In this document: piece by piece, positions 1 to 9,186 of the stretch
How positions within the stretch are numbered: the first letter of the stretch is position 1
How the letters are laid out: every line of letters begins with the position of its first letter
Origin: Caldithrix abyssi DSM 13497
GTDB taxonomy: Bacteria > Calditrichota > Calditrichia > Calditrichales > Calditrichaceae
Reading direction: 5' to 3'
Assembly: GCF_001886815.1 (NCBI RefSeq)
Contig: NZ_CP018099.1
Coordinates: 3,098,501-3,162,500 of the forward strand
DNA: 64,000 bases
The notes under the pieces: model-generated
Told to the model about the DNA's origin: nothing
Databases searched by the model: none
Seen by the model: the letters and a program-made list of their open reading frames with translations, nothing else
Translations under genes and position numbers: made by a program

Positions 1-327
1 CTGTTGAATGAGAGAATCCAGCTCATCCCAGTAAGACAGCGTGTTGCGATCTTCATCCGAAAGTTCGGCCAGTTGATTAAACGCCTGCTCAAAATAAATC
101 TGGGCGCCAATCGTATCGCCTTCGGCCAGTTTACGGCGGGCGTCCTGGTAATAGCTTTTCAGATTTTCCATCCTGTCCGAAAGGTTTTGCGAAACCCACA
201 AACTATCCGGTAGCGAACGAGGCCATTGTGTGGTAACGACTTCTGGCTGATTGCGCACCTGCCGCCATTGACATGCCTGGAGTACAAGCAGAATTGCTAT
301 TAAAAGCAGAAATTTTCTATTAAACAT
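1..327 (-). CDS. Putative lipoprotein, partial (C-terminus beyond window start)
   Basis: The open frame runs off the left edge, so only about 109 N-terminal residues are visible. It begins MFNRKFLLLIAILLVLQAC: a short positive start, a hydrophobic stretch and an LQAC lipobox, so it is probably an outer-membrane-facing lipoprotein. The mature part is polar and looks helical, with residues such as DRMENLKSYYQDARRKLAEG. I chose the ATG at 327 because AAGGA lies about 7 bases upstream; an in-frame ATG at 333 sits too close to that site. It is read in the same direction as the heptose genes just upstream of it. The family is not recognisable from this fragment. Confidence 0.6.
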   Translation of the reverse strand, partial: MFNRKFLLLIAILLVLQACQWRQVRNQPEVVTTQWPRSLPDSLWVSQNLSDRMENLKSYYQDARRKLAEGDTIGAQIYFEQAFNQLAELSDEDRNTLSYWDELDSLIQQ

Positions 328-343
328 ATCCATCCTTGTGTTT

Positions 344-823
344 TCAATATTCTTGTCTTATTTTCTTAACTATGTTCGTAGTCGATCGCCCTTTTATTAA
401 GGGAATGGTTAAAACTTTACCGCCAAGGCCTTCCACCACTTCCCGACCTACGATTTCATTAAGCTCGTAGTCGCCTCCTTTAATCAACAAATCCGGCTTA
501 ACGCGTTTTATCAATTCCAGCGGCGTGTCCTGTTCAAAAATACAGATCACATCCACGCTTTCCAGGCGGGACAGAATAAAAGCCCGGTCGTCCTGATCAA
601 TATAAGGTCGCTCTTCGCCTTTTAAACGGCGCACGGAATCATCTGAATTGAGCCCCAGAATAAGAAAATCTGCCTGCTGGCGGGCCGCTTCCAGATAGGC
701 CACATGGCCGCGGTGAATTAAATCGAAACAGCCGTTGGTAAAGGCAATTTTACAGCCCGGGTATTTCTTCCTTAATTGTTCGACGAATTGGCCTATTTCA
801 TTAAAATCTACTATTTCATTCAT
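344..823 (-). CDS. rfaE2: D-glycero-beta-D-manno-heptose 1-phosphate adenylyltransferase
   Basis: The 159-residue protein is a cytidylyltransferase-fold enzyme that adds AMP to heptose 1-phosphate, the last nucleotide-activation step of ADP-heptose synthesis for lipopolysaccharide core. The nucleotide-binding signature FTNGCFDLIHRGH is at residues 28-40, with HxGH at 37-40. The GEERPYI and IKGGDYELNEIVG segments are typical of RfaE2. The length matches the stand-alone enzyme rather than the fused HldE. Its start overlaps the end of the kinase gene by 8 bases, so the two are translationally coupled and equal a split HldE. The product acts in the cytoplasm. Confidence 0.93.
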   Translation of the reverse strand: MNEIVDFNEIGQFVEQLRKKYPGCKIAFTNGCFDLIHRGHVAYLEAARQQADFLILGLNSDDSVRRLKGEERPYIDQDDRAFILSRLESVDVICIFEQDTPLELIKRVKPDLLIKGGDYELNEIVGREVVEGLGGKVLTIPLIKGRSTTNIVKKIRQEY

Positions 824-1820
824 CGGCTAATCGTTCGCTTTTTAATTTTTCGAACAGATGCTCGCGATAGATTGGCACAATGCCCACCTCTTCACAAACC
901 ATGCCAGCGGCGTAATTGGCCATGGTGGCGGCCTCGCGGAAGGTTGCTCCCCCCACCAGGGCGGCGGCCAGCGTGCTGATGACCGTATCACCCGCACCGG
1001 AAACATCGGCCACTTTGCGCGTGCGCGTGGGGATGTGGTTGACGCTACGATCTCTTTCAATTAAGGACATGCCCCTGCCCCCGCGGGTAATTAACACACA
1101 TTTGGCGTTTAGCCTTTCCAGCAATTCTTTGCCGGCAAGCTCCACTTCCGTATCGCTGTCCACCGGCCGGCCCAGGGCATGCACCGTTTCCTTAATATTG
1201 GGCTTAAATACCGTCACATTACGGTATTCCAGAAAATTCACAAATTTGGGATCGACCAGCACGGGTTTATGGAGCTGCTGCGCCTTTTGCGTCAAATGCT
1301 GGATAACCTGGGTGGAGAGAACGCCTTTATTGTAATCTTCCAGCACAATCGCCTCGATGCTATCCAGAACGGCCTCGAAGCGTTCGATAATGCGTTCGGC
1401 AAGCGGGCCATTTACATATTCGATTTTTTCGCGATCGACGCGCGCAATGTGCTGGTTGTCGCCAATAATCCTGGTTTTTAAAGTGGTTGGTCGGTCATCG
1501 GACACCAGAATACCTTCGGTTGTCATGCCGGCCTCTTCCAGTAATTGAACGAGAATATCGCCCGCCCGATCGTTTCCCACCAGACCAAGCGTTACCGGCT
1601 CGCAACCCAGGGTCTTCAGATTAATGGAAACATTCGCCGCCCCGCCCAGATGATACGACTCGTGATCGATTTCCACCACCGGAACGGGCGCCTCTGGCGA
1701 CAGACGATGGACGGCGCCCCGAAGATACTCATCGACCATCAGATCGCCAATAACCAGAACTTTTTTTCCGGCAAAGCCTTTAAATATGTTGTTCAATCGT
1801 TCAAAACTAAAATTTACCAA
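816..1820 (-). CDS. rfaE1: D-glycero-beta-D-manno-heptose 7-phosphate kinase (PfkB family)
   Basis: This 334-residue carbohydrate kinase phosphorylates heptose 7-phosphate at C1 in ADP-heptose synthesis. Family marks are VLVIGDLMVDEYLRG near the N-terminus, the HLGGAANVSINLKTLG segment, and the PfkB C-terminal motif DVSGAGDTVISTLAA, where the Asp of GAGD is the catalytic base. The start is read as TTG at 1820, with GGAG about 8 bases before it; no better ATG is in frame before the first conserved strand. It lies directly upstream of rfaE2 with an 8-base overlap. The split kinase/adenylyltransferase arrangement is common outside enterobacteria. Confidence 0.92.
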   Translation of the reverse strand: MVNFSFERLNNIFKGFAGKKVLVIGDLMVDEYLRGAVHRLSPEAPVPVVEIDHESYHLGGAANVSINLKTLGCEPVTLGLVGNDRAGDILVQLLEEAGMTTEGILVSDDRPTTLKTRIIGDNQHIARVDREKIEYVNGPLAERIIERFEAVLDSIEAIVLEDYNKGVLSTQVIQHLTQKAQQLHKPVLVDPKFVNFLEYRNVTVFKPNIKETVHALGRPVDSDTEVELAGKELLERLNAKCVLITRGGRGMSLIERDRSVNHIPTRTRKVADVSGAGDTVISTLAAALVGGATFREAATMANYAAGMVCEEVGIVPIYREHLFEKLKSERLADE

Positions 1821-2138
1821 ATCTTTCTCCGTCTCACTTGGGCAACGCCTTAATGGCTACCCCTTTTTCATTTCTGTTTAGAAGTGTCAAATTTAAGAAA
1901 ATTATTGATTTGTTCAAAATGATTTCGTTCTGGCATTTTAGCCGGGGAGCCCTTTTAAAAAGACTTTATTGGAAGCTGCGCTTTTCCAAAACCGTCGCTT
2001 TTTACATGGCGCGACGCTTGATTTTTGTTCCATTTAAAGCTTACCGCTCAGGCACAGGAGTATGCTTTTCTTCATCCCCTTTTTAAAATTTTAGCGGTAG
2101 TCTGAACTTCTGCCTCCCATATTCGGAGCCCGTTGCGA
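1821..2138. other. Intergenic, 318 bp, nothing identified
   Basis: The stretch lies between the start of the heptose kinase and the end of the sensor kinase, both on the minus strand. It should hold the promoter of the rfaE1-rfaE2 unit, but I see no convincing -35/-10 pair. An open frame on the plus strand here has no homology-like features or ribosome site. Confidence 0.4.
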
Positions 2139-3704
2139 TTATTTTCTGTAAGGAATGTAAATCCTGAACGTCGTTCCTTTACCCTTTTGCGACTGCACAT
2201 CAATACACGCGCCATATTCGGCCAGCATGCTTTTAACCATGCTCAGCCCCAGCCCGGAGCCGCTGGGAACGCCCGCCGCATGAGATTCGTCGTGTGGATT
2301 GGCTTTGGTCGTAAAAAAGGGCTCAAAAATGCGCTTTTTAACCTCTTCATCCATCCCGCAGCCCGTATCAGAAAATTCAAAAATAATATTTTCCTGATCG
2401 TAATCTGTTTTAACGTGCAACACGCGCCGCTCGGAATTCGTCATGGCATCGATGGCGTTGTCGATTAAATTATCGAAGATTTGCGAAAAATCGCTGTAAC
2501 GCCCTTTGAAGGTCGGCAGATCTTTGTTCAGTTCTAATCTTTTTTCGATTTTGTGTTTAAAAAACAGATTGGCCTCAAAGAACTCCAATTCCTGTTGAAT
2601 GAGCTCATTTAAATTGATTTCCACCCGATCGTAACTTTGTTCTCTCTTGCCCTTCATTACGATGGTGGCCACCAGGCTGGTCATTCGCCTGGTTTGCTCA
2701 ATGATTTTATCCAGCTCGGGGTAATCGACCTTTTTTAATTTGAGCAATTCGGCATTGGCCTGAATAATGGCAATGGGATTGTTTAAATTATGGGCGATTC
2801 CTGCCACCAGATTACCAATAGCAGCCATTTTGTGGGCGTTCATCAACTGCAGTTCCAGCTGCTGTTCACGCTGCTGCGCTTTAACCTGATCGGTCACGTC
2901 GATGACAATGCCTTCGATGGCCGGTCGTTTCTGGTATTGGATCGGAGCAAACCACAGCCGCAAAATAGATTGCGAGCCGTCGGGTAAAAAGGCCGGCAGA
3001 GTCAACTGCGCATACGGCCTTTCACCAGAAAGGCACTGGTTCAATTTGGCCTCCAGCTCAGAGCGCTTTTCTCCTTCAAAAAAATCCGAAATATTCTTTG
3101 AATAAAATTGTTCGCTCGAGTCGCCGCCAAATATTTCGAGCGTTTTTCTATTCAAATATTGAAACCGTCCATCTTGCAAGACGAACACGCCGATCAGCGA
3201 TTGCTCTACCAGGTTTTTGTATTTGATCTCCGATTCTCGCAGTTCTTCTACTTTTTGGGCCACCAATTCTTCGAGATGTTTCTGGTAGAGCAATTTTTGT
3301 TTTTCTAAATCGCGCCGTTCCTGTTGCAAAAAGTATTGAGTTACGGCATTGTTAATAACCTGAGCTAGTTGACGATTTTTAATCGGTTTAACCAGATAAT
3401 CAAACACACCCAGGCGAATGGCTTTCTGCGCTTTTTGAATATCGGAACTACCTGTTATAACCACGGCCGGAATTTTGAGTTTTTGCGATTGAATAGACTG
3501 GATGAACTCAAGGCCATCCATGTCGGGCAGGTAAATATCGATCAGCAAACAGGCAAAACGATGTTTCTGTAGCAACAAACGGGCTTCTTTAACTGTTGAG
3601 CAGGCGTAAACCTCATAGTTTTCGTTTTTTAGCAGCGCCTTAATCGTCTCCTGAATATCCAGATCATCATCAATAAGCAAAATTTTTGGTTTAATTTTTA
3701 TCAT
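2139..3704 (-). CDS. Response regulator-PAS-histidine kinase (hybrid sensor)
   Basis: The 521-residue protein has no membrane segment and is a cytoplasmic hybrid. A receiver domain spans about residues 6-120, with phospho-acceptor Asp56 (IDIYLPDMDG), the acidic pair in IDDDLD and Lys107 (YLVKPI). A coiled-coil linker covers about 125-160 and a PAS domain about 160-275. The dimerisation/phosphoacceptor helix has His305 (AGIAHNLNNP), and the ATPase domain carries DNAIDAM, DTGCGM and SGLGLSMV. The receiver-first order suggests it is downstream in a phosphorelay. Its 5' end overlaps the upstream small membrane-protein gene by 14 bases, so that protein may be a partner. The signal is unknown. Confidence 0.93.
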   Translation of the reverse strand: MIKIKPKILLIDDDLDIQETIKALLKNENYEVYACSTVKEARLLLQKHRFACLLIDIYLPDMDGLEFIQSIQSQKLKIPAVVITGSSDIQKAQKAIRLGVFDYLVKPIKNRQLAQVINNAVTQYFLQQERRDLEKQKLLYQKHLEELVAQKVEELRESEIKYKNLVEQSLIGVFVLQDGRFQYLNRKTLEIFGGDSSEQFYSKNISDFFEGEKRSELEAKLNQCLSGERPYAQLTLPAFLPDGSQSILRLWFAPIQYQKRPAIEGIVIDVTDQVKAQQREQQLELQLMNAHKMAAIGNLVAGIAHNLNNPIAIIQANAELLKLKKVDYPELDKIIEQTRRMTSLVATIVMKGKREQSYDRVEINLNELIQQELEFFEANLFFKHKIEKRLELNKDLPTFKGRYSDFSQIFDNLIDNAIDAMTNSERRVLHVKTDYDQENIIFEFSDTGCGMDEEVKKRIFEPFFTTKANPHDESHAAGVPSGSGLGLSMVKSMLAEYGACIDVQSQKGKGTTFRIYIPYRK

Positions 3705-3993
3705 AAATCAACCTGTTAATCAGCCCTTTAATACTTACAGCAAAAAATTCGATGATTAAAAAAACCAGCAGACAGGTAATTCCCGTCAAATAAAAAACGC
3801 GCGTCACCTTATCTAAAAAGGGAGAGTTAAATTCCGGTAAAATGATCACCATTACAAAAGCAATACCAACCGTCCAGCTTAAACCTTTTAAAATATATTT
3901 AAAGATCTTTTCTACTTTCTCCGGAAATTGCGGTTCTTCTGCCTCAACTTTTTTATCGTGTTTTTTAGCCTTTTCTTTAACTTTTTGCGCCAT
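3691..3993 (-). CDS. Small two-helix membrane protein
   Basis: This 100-residue protein has a very charged N-terminal third (Lys/Glu-rich, about residues 1-30). Two hydrophobic segments follow, roughly 40-55 (SWTVGIAFVMVIILP) and 66-85 (FYLTGITCLLVFLIIEFFAV). I do not recognise the family. It overlaps the following hybrid histidine kinase by 14 bases, a tight coupling that makes a membrane sensory or anchoring partner for that soluble kinase plausible. This is inference from position only. Confidence 0.7.
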   Translation of the reverse strand: MAQKVKEKAKKHDKKVEAEEPQFPEKVEKIFKYILKGLSWTVGIAFVMVIILPEFNSPFLDKVTRVFYLTGITCLLVFLIIEFFAVSIKGLINRLIYDKN

Positions 3994-4005
3994 CTATCCT
4001 CCAGT

Positions 4006-5691
4006 TTAAAATCCTTTTGCCATACCAGGGCCGCGCGGATCGCTCCATCCCTGGCAAATATTGTCTTTGACTAAAATTGCCTGCACCAGTCCCATACCTT
4101 CCACAAAAGAAGTTCGATAACCCGCCGCATGTAAGTTGTGGATTGCATCACGACTGAAGCCGTAATTTTCAAGGAATATTTGGTCCGGCAGCCATTGATG
4201 GTGGAAGCGCGGCGCTTCCACCGCACGGCGAATGTTCAGTTTAAAGTCAATCACATTAATTAAAACCTGAGCCACCGAAGTGATGATCTTTGAACCGCCC
4301 GGCGAACCTAATACCATAAATAGCGAATCATTCCTCAGCACAATGGTGGGCGTCATGGAACTGAGCATCCTTTTGCCTGGCTCAATGGCGTTTGCCCTGC
4401 TGCCCACCAATCCGAACATATTTGGATGACCGGGTTTAATGCTAAAATCGTCCATTTCATTGTTCATTAAAATACCGGTTCCCTCAATAACCACGCCCGA
4501 ACCGTAATTGCCGTTTAAGGTGTAAGTGTTGGAAACCGCCCAGCCCTGCTCATCCACGATTGAGAAATGCGTGGTTTGCGTGGATTCCTCCGCCACCGTC
4601 AGCTTTTGCGGCTGAGACCGTCCGGCCGTCAGCAGCGAAAGGCGCGCTTTGATGGAATCGGCATATTGCTTGCTGATCAATTTTTCCACCGGCGCCGAAA
4701 CAAAATCCGGATCGCCCAGATAAATAGCACGATCGCGGTAGGCCTGGCGTTCTATTTCCGTCAGCAAATGGATGTAGCGGTAAGCGTTTAATCCCAGCGC
4801 CTGCACATTGAATTTTTCGATCGTGTTCAAAATTTCCGCTAATAAAATTCCGCCGGAACTGGGCAAAGGCATCGAGTAAATCCTGTAACCGCGGTAATCG
4901 ATTAAAATCGGCTTGCGCCACACCGCGCGATATTGAGCCAGGTCTTCAAGAGTAATGAGTCCGCCGTTGCGTTGCATATCGGCGGCAATTAGCCTGGCTG
5001 TTTTCCCCCTGTAAAAATCTTCAATGCCTTTTCGGGCAATGCGCTTTAAAACGGCAGCCAGGTCTTTTTGAACCAGCTTATCGCCCTCTTCGAACGCTCC
5101 CTCTTCTTTCATAAATATTCGTTTTGAGGAGGGGAATTTTTCAAACTTTATTCTTCCCCAGTTCAAAAGGGCGGCCTGATAGTCGTTTAACAAAAATCCC
5201 TTACTGGCATACCTGATGGCCGGCTTAAGCAATTCGTTCCAGCGCAGCTTTCCGAACCGTTTGTGGGCTTCCCATAAACCGTAAACCGTGCCCGGCACTC
5301 CGCTGGCTCGATAGCCGATCAGACTGGCCTCAGGAATCACGTTGCCCTGCTCATCCAGATACATGTCGCGCGTTGCTTTGAGAGGCGCTTTTTCTCGATA
5401 ATCGAGGGCAAAAATCTGGTTCTCTGGCGTGCGAATCAACATAAATCCTCCGCCGCCCAGATTTCCGGCATTGGGATAGGTCACGGCTAAAGTAAAGGCC
5501 ACGGCAACCGCAGCGTCCACGGCATTTCCGCCTTTTTTTAAAATTTCAACGCCTGCCTCGCTGGCCAGTCGGTCAGCCGTAACGACCATCGCCCGCTCTG
5601 CTTTTACGGGGCTAAAGTTTTGCGCTACAAGCGGGTTTAACCAGAAGCCGGTACTCGTTAACACAATAAAAAGAAGCCAACGATTTTTCAT
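4006..5691 (-). CDS. ggt: Gamma-glutamyltransferase
   Basis: The 561-residue protein is an N-terminal-nucleophile hydrolase that cleaves the gamma-glutamyl bond of glutathione and related peptides outside the cytoplasm. A signal peptide ends near residue 23 (PLVAQ). The precursor self-cleaves before Thr373 in the QTTHFSIVD motif, giving a large subunit of about 350 residues and a small one of about 190. The small subunit carries the oxyanion GSPGGSKIITSV segment. NAVDAAVA and PNAGNLGGGGFM near the N-terminus are also diagnostic. It is separated by 2 bases from a thioredoxin-like lipoprotein gene upstream, suggesting an envelope thiol or peptide function for the pair. Confidence 0.95.
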   Translation of the reverse strand: MKNRWLLFIVLTSTGFWLNPLVAQNFSPVKAERAMVVTADRLASEAGVEILKKGGNAVDAAVAVAFTLAVTYPNAGNLGGGGFMLIRTPENQIFALDYREKAPLKATRDMYLDEQGNVIPEASLIGYRASGVPGTVYGLWEAHKRFGKLRWNELLKPAIRYASKGFLLNDYQAALLNWGRIKFEKFPSSKRIFMKEEGAFEEGDKLVQKDLAAVLKRIARKGIEDFYRGKTARLIAADMQRNGGLITLEDLAQYRAVWRKPILIDYRGYRIYSMPLPSSGGILLAEILNTIEKFNVQALGLNAYRYIHLLTEIERQAYRDRAIYLGDPDFVSAPVEKLISKQYADSIKARLSLLTAGRSQPQKLTVAEESTQTTHFSIVDEQGWAVSNTYTLNGNYGSGVVIEGTGILMNNEMDDFSIKPGHPNMFGLVGSRANAIEPGKRMLSSMTPTIVLRNDSLFMVLGSPGGSKIITSVAQVLINVIDFKLNIRRAVEAPRFHHQWLPDQIFLENYGFSRDAIHNLHAAGYRTSFVEGMGLVQAILVKDNICQGWSDPRGPGMAKGF

Positions 5692-5693
5692 GA

Positions 5694-6224
5694 CTATTTT
5701 CCGCTTAAAATATTCAGCACATCTTCTTCAAGGTAAAGGGCTTCCGGGCTTTCGATGATTCGTCCGATTTCCCGGTTATTTATCTCAAATATGAATGTCG
5801 GAACATATTCAATATGATATTTTTGTGGCAACTCGTTTGGCAGGCTTTTTTTACGATCCACGGCCCACATTTCAACGGGCAGTTTCGAGCTTAATCCGGC
5901 CGCATCCAGTATTTTAAAAAAACGGGGTACCTCCCGTTCGCTATCCGGGCACCACGTACCCAAAAAAATAAGCACTCTGCCGCGAGGTTCTATCTGCTTT
6001 AGTTTAGCGATGATCTCATTTTGCGGAACATAAGAGGCATACTCCGTTTTCCAATCGGGATAATCATAAAACAATTGTTCCAATGAAATTTTTCCGTAAA
6101 GCATCTCTCTCCCGTCGCGAATCACTTTTTTTGACTTTAGCGGTCGCTGCTCGCTGAAGATGGCGCAGGAGGCCAAAATGGCCAGCAACAACACAACCAC
6201 ACTACTGTGTTTGAGAAGATTCAT
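5694..6224 (-). CDS. Thioredoxin-like lipoprotein
   Basis: The 176-residue protein has an N-terminal lipoprotein signal (VVVLLLAILASC, Cys about residue 20). A thioredoxin-fold domain contains FLGTWCPDSEREVPRF, so the active site is CPDS instead of CxxC; only the first cysteine is present. The second half has YVPTFIF, matching the cis-proline strand of the fold. With one cysteine it is unlikely to be a classic disulfide oxidoreductase and may bind or reduce thiols through a monothiol. It overlaps the RodZ-like gene by 23 bases and abuts ggt. Confidence 0.8.
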   Translation of the reverse strand: MNLLKHSSVVVLLLAILASCAIFSEQRPLKSKKVIRDGREMLYGKISLEQLFYDYPDWKTEYASYVPQNEIIAKLKQIEPRGRVLIFLGTWCPDSEREVPRFFKILDAAGLSSKLPVEMWAVDRKKSLPNELPQKYHIEYVPTFIFEINNREIGRIIESPEALYLEEDVLNILSGK

Positions 6225-7023
6225 TGGTCGTTTCCTTTTTCCTTGGCTTTACCACGCGTTTTGTAACAATACCTTCTCGGGTTACTTTCATATAAGAAAT
6301 CACCTGTCCCGGCGCAGCCAGGCTGTCAAATTTCTGTTCGTTGACGGTCATCCAGACTGCGGCCGGATTACCCATGCGCAACTCGACCACAGAGTCCGCC
6401 CTGACTTTGATCATGGTATTGGGCGCCAGCGTTACATCGCTGGTGTCTCGATGATCTTTAATATGCAACAACCAGCAATAATCACGCGCTCTGATTTCAA
6501 CCAGCAGGCTATCGTCAACCGCTCCGGCGGCTTGCTGCGTTTCAGTTTGCGCCAGAGATTGTTGAACAATGTCCATAGCTGTAAGTTCCTTTACCGAAGA
6601 TTTTTGCAAATCGTCTTTAGGCTTGTAATTTTTAAAAAAAATGACAAAAAGGGCAATCAGAATGAGGATGGGAATGAAGATGTAAATTGCTTTCAGCAAA
6701 GTAAATTCCGAAATAAATTGTTTTTTATTTTTCTCTTTAAGCTGCCTGACAATGGTCGTTTCGCCGGGCAGGCGTCCGGTTTCCGCGTCAAACCGATGAA
6801 GCAGATCATTAAAATTTTCCGCGCCTATTTTTTCCAGATAGGTTTTAAATATAAACCGGTCATAAACGCCGGGCAATTTATCCAGCTGCCCTTCTTCCAG
6901 TTGTTTTAAATAAATTAACTTAATTTTAGTCTGGGCGGAAATCTGCTCTAAAGTGATGCCCTTTTCTTCGCGGAGCGTTTTTAGCTCTTGCAGTATTTGA
7001 TTAAAATCTTTTTGTTCACCCAT
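6202..7023 (-). CDS. RodZ-like helix-turn-helix membrane protein
   Basis: The 273-residue protein starts with a cytoplasmic helix-turn-helix of the RodZ type, about residues 8-75 (LREEKGITLEQISAQTKIKLIYLKQLEEG). A single membrane segment lies at about 107-128 (IYIFIPILILIALFVIFF). The periplasmic domain of about 75 residues is of the DUF4115 type (VEIRARDYCWLLHIKD, MIKVRADSVVELRMGNPAAVWMTVN). RodZ links MreB filaments to the cell-wall elongation complex and sets rod shape. It lies between recJ (8-base overlap) and a thioredoxin-like gene. The assignment rests on domain order; shape genes such as mreB are not in the window. Confidence 0.85.
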   Translation of the reverse strand: MGEQKDFNQILQELKTLREEKGITLEQISAQTKIKLIYLKQLEEGQLDKLPGVYDRFIFKTYLEKIGAENFNDLLHRFDAETGRLPGETTIVRQLKEKNKKQFISEFTLLKAIYIFIPILILIALFVIFFKNYKPKDDLQKSSVKELTAMDIVQQSLAQTETQQAAGAVDDSLLVEIRARDYCWLLHIKDHRDTSDVTLAPNTMIKVRADSVVELRMGNPAAVWMTVNEQKFDSLAAPGQVISYMKVTREGIVTKRVVKPRKKETTNESSQTQ

Positions 7024-8728
7024 TGCTTCTCACCTCAATGTCTTTGAGTCGCATTTGTATGGCGGTTCTGCCGTTCCAGCGGTTTTCTTCCAGCACATAC
7101 GCGCAACTGATCCGCCCTTTCGGGCGATTGATTAAATCGATTAAATGTCCCAGATTGTAGCCGATGGCATCCAGAACGATGGACTTTTGTTTAAACTTGG
7201 CTTTTAGATGATTGTTTCCCACCACGCTCACCGACCCGTAGGTTTTCAGGTCGTGGGAGACGAATACCGGCCGCATATTGCCCGGGCCAAAAGGCGCCAT
7301 ATCGCTCAAGGCCGAAAAAAATTGAGCGTTGAGTTGATCAAAAGTGATTTCGGCGTCGATTTTTAATTTGGGTATCAACTGATCGATATCCAGTTCTTCT
7401 TCGGAGAGCATGTTAATTTCGCGATCCAGCAGCGGAATATTTTCAGGGGCGATGGTTATGCCGGCCGCAAACTTGTGCCCGCCAAAATTGATAAAAAGGT
7501 GCTTCAGCTTTTTAAAACCTTCGTAAATGTCGAAATTTCCCATGGAACGTGCAGAGCCTTTGCCAACGCCATTCTGGATCGAGATCAAAATGGTGGGGCG
7601 ATTAAATTTTTCCATGATTCTGGAGGCCACAATACCGATCACACCCGTATGCCAGTTTTCTTTAGCCAGAACCAGCACGCGCTTGGAATCGAGATCGATT
7701 TCATCATGAATCAGCTCCAGTGCTTCTTCAAAAGTAATTTCGTCAATATCTTTTCTGGTTCTGTTTTCATATTCCAGAATGCGGGCGATATTACGTCCCT
7801 GTTGAAAACTGCGCGTGGTCAACAAATGGACGGCTTTTTTGGCGTTGGACATGCGCCCCACGGCATTCAGACGCGGCGCCAGCACAAAAACAATGGCATT
7901 TACGGTCAGCGGCCGCCCCAGCAACCCGCTGCTTTCCAGAAGAGCCATCAATCCGGGACGAGGATTCTGATTTATCATTTTCAGACCCTGGTACATAAAA
8001 ATGCGGTTTTCATCCAGTAGTTGAACGATATCGGCGGCGGTGCCAAGCGCCACCAAATCCAGATATTGATTGGGAAATTTCGGGTCGATATTCAATTTTT
8101 GACTGAGGGCCTGCAAAACCTTAAATGCAACGCCGCAGCCGGCCAGTTCTTTGTAAGGATAGGGGCTATTGGGCAATTTGGGATTTAAAACAGAAACGGC
8201 TTGCGGAATGCTTTCGCTGGGCTGGTGATGATCGCAGATGATGACGTCAATACCCAGCTCGCGGGCAAACTCCACTTCATCGATGGCCGTAATCCCGCAA
8301 TCCACGGTAATGATCAAAGAGGCGCCTTTTTCTTTGGCCACCTTAACGCCTTCTACCGAAACGCCGTATCCTTCCCGAAACCGACTGGGGATAAAGAATG
8401 ACACCTTTCCCCCCAGGTAAAACAATCCGTCATATAAAATGGAAACGCTGGTCACCCCATCCACATCGTAATCGCCGTAAATGAGGATATTCTCCCCTTC
8501 TCGTAGGGCGCGGATAATGCGATCGACGGCCTCTTCCATACCGGGCAGCAGAAAAGGATCATAGAGATTTTCAAGGCTCATGTCATAAAATTTTTTTACT
8601 TTTTGCGGCGAATCGATGCCGCGCTGGATTAAAATGCGGGCGATAATGGGCGGCAGGTCAAACTCCCGGGCAATCTGGTCGATTTTATCGGCTGCAATTG
8701 GCGGTGGTAAAATCCATTTATAGATCAT
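7016..8728 (-). CDS. recJ: Single-stranded-DNA-specific exonuclease RecJ
   Basis: The 570-residue DHH-family enzyme degrades single-stranded DNA 5' to 3' in recombination and mismatch repair. Motifs are DYDVDG at residues 86-91, VDCGI at 142-146, the name-giving DHH at 166-168, and the DHHA1 domain with HTGVIGIVASR and FGGHKFAAG. A C-terminal OB-fold (about 440-560) is present, so the enzyme is full length. The ATG is only 15 bases after the 3' end of the RNase P RNA gene, and no clear ribosome site fits in the gap. Transcription from the rnpB side is likely. Confidence 0.95.
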   Translation of the reverse strand: MIYKWILPPPIAADKIDQIAREFDLPPIIARILIQRGIDSPQKVKKFYDMSLENLYDPFLLPGMEEAVDRIIRALREGENILIYGDYDVDGVTSVSILYDGLFYLGGKVSFFIPSRFREGYGVSVEGVKVAKEKGASLIITVDCGITAIDEVEFARELGIDVIICDHHQPSESIPQAVSVLNPKLPNSPYPYKELAGCGVAFKVLQALSQKLNIDPKFPNQYLDLVALGTAADIVQLLDENRIFMYQGLKMINQNPRPGLMALLESSGLLGRPLTVNAIVFVLAPRLNAVGRMSNAKKAVHLLTTRSFQQGRNIARILEYENRTRKDIDEITFEEALELIHDEIDLDSKRVLVLAKENWHTGVIGIVASRIMEKFNRPTILISIQNGVGKGSARSMGNFDIYEGFKKLKHLFINFGGHKFAAGITIAPENIPLLDREINMLSEEELDIDQLIPKLKIDAEITFDQLNAQFFSALSDMAPFGPGNMRPVFVSHDLKTYGSVSVVGNNHLKAKFKQKSIVLDAIGYNLGHLIDLINRPKGRISCAYVLEENRWNGRTAIQMRLKDIEVRSNG

Positions 8729-8742
8729 CGCGTTTTTAAAAC

Positions 8743-9168
8743 AGGTCCGGATAAACTTGTAAGCCGAATTCTGTATCCCGCCGCAGCGGGACGGTAGCCA
8801 TTTCTCTTAGTCAACCGTTGCCAGTTGACTTAAGCGACCTACCCTGAAGTGTGTTCCCTTACGGAACGCGTACCGGGCCGTACGCTCCCGCAAAGCGGGA
8901 TCCTTCTATATTTGGTCTTGCATCAGATTGGGTTTGTCCTACCTCCGCCTTTGGTACCGCAAGGGTATTCCGTATGGAACGGAGTGGTGAGCTCTTACCT
9001 CGCCTTTTCACCCTTATCCCGCCGGAGCGGGACGGTACATTTTCTGTGACACTTTCCGTCGGCCAAACGACCGCCCTTGATTTCTCAAGGAACCCTGCCC
9101 TTTGATGTTCGGACTTTCCTCCCCGGCAGAGCGCTCTGCCGGAGTGGCTACCCGGTTCATCCGGACCT
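8743..9168 (-). ncRNA. rnpB: RNase P RNA, bacterial type A
   Basis: The catalytic RNA that trims tRNA 5' leaders. On the minus strand the conserved 5' core GAGGAAAGTCCGAAC and the 3' core ACAGAATTCGGCTTAC are present. The internal GGTAAGAGCTCACC-type and AGGTAGG segments are also present. The ends pair as P1 (AGGTCCGGAT with ATCCGGACCT), which fixes the boundaries and gives about 426 nucleotides. Several GC-rich hairpins of the form CCCGC-loop-GCGGG sit in variable helices. It lies 18 bases after the zinc-ribbon gene and 15 before recJ, on the same strand, with no separate terminator visible. Confidence 0.97.
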
Positions 9169-9186
9169 ATTTATCCTTTTTTTATT

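Noticed and set aside
1838-2086. 82-codon frame on the plus strand
   Set aside because: No ribosome site, opposite to all neighbours, and its composition follows the AT-rich gap.
8774-9037. Repeated GC-rich hairpins as a CRISPR-like array
   Set aside because: They are variable helices of the RNase P RNA; no regular spacing or spacers. No CRISPR array was seen anywhere in the window.
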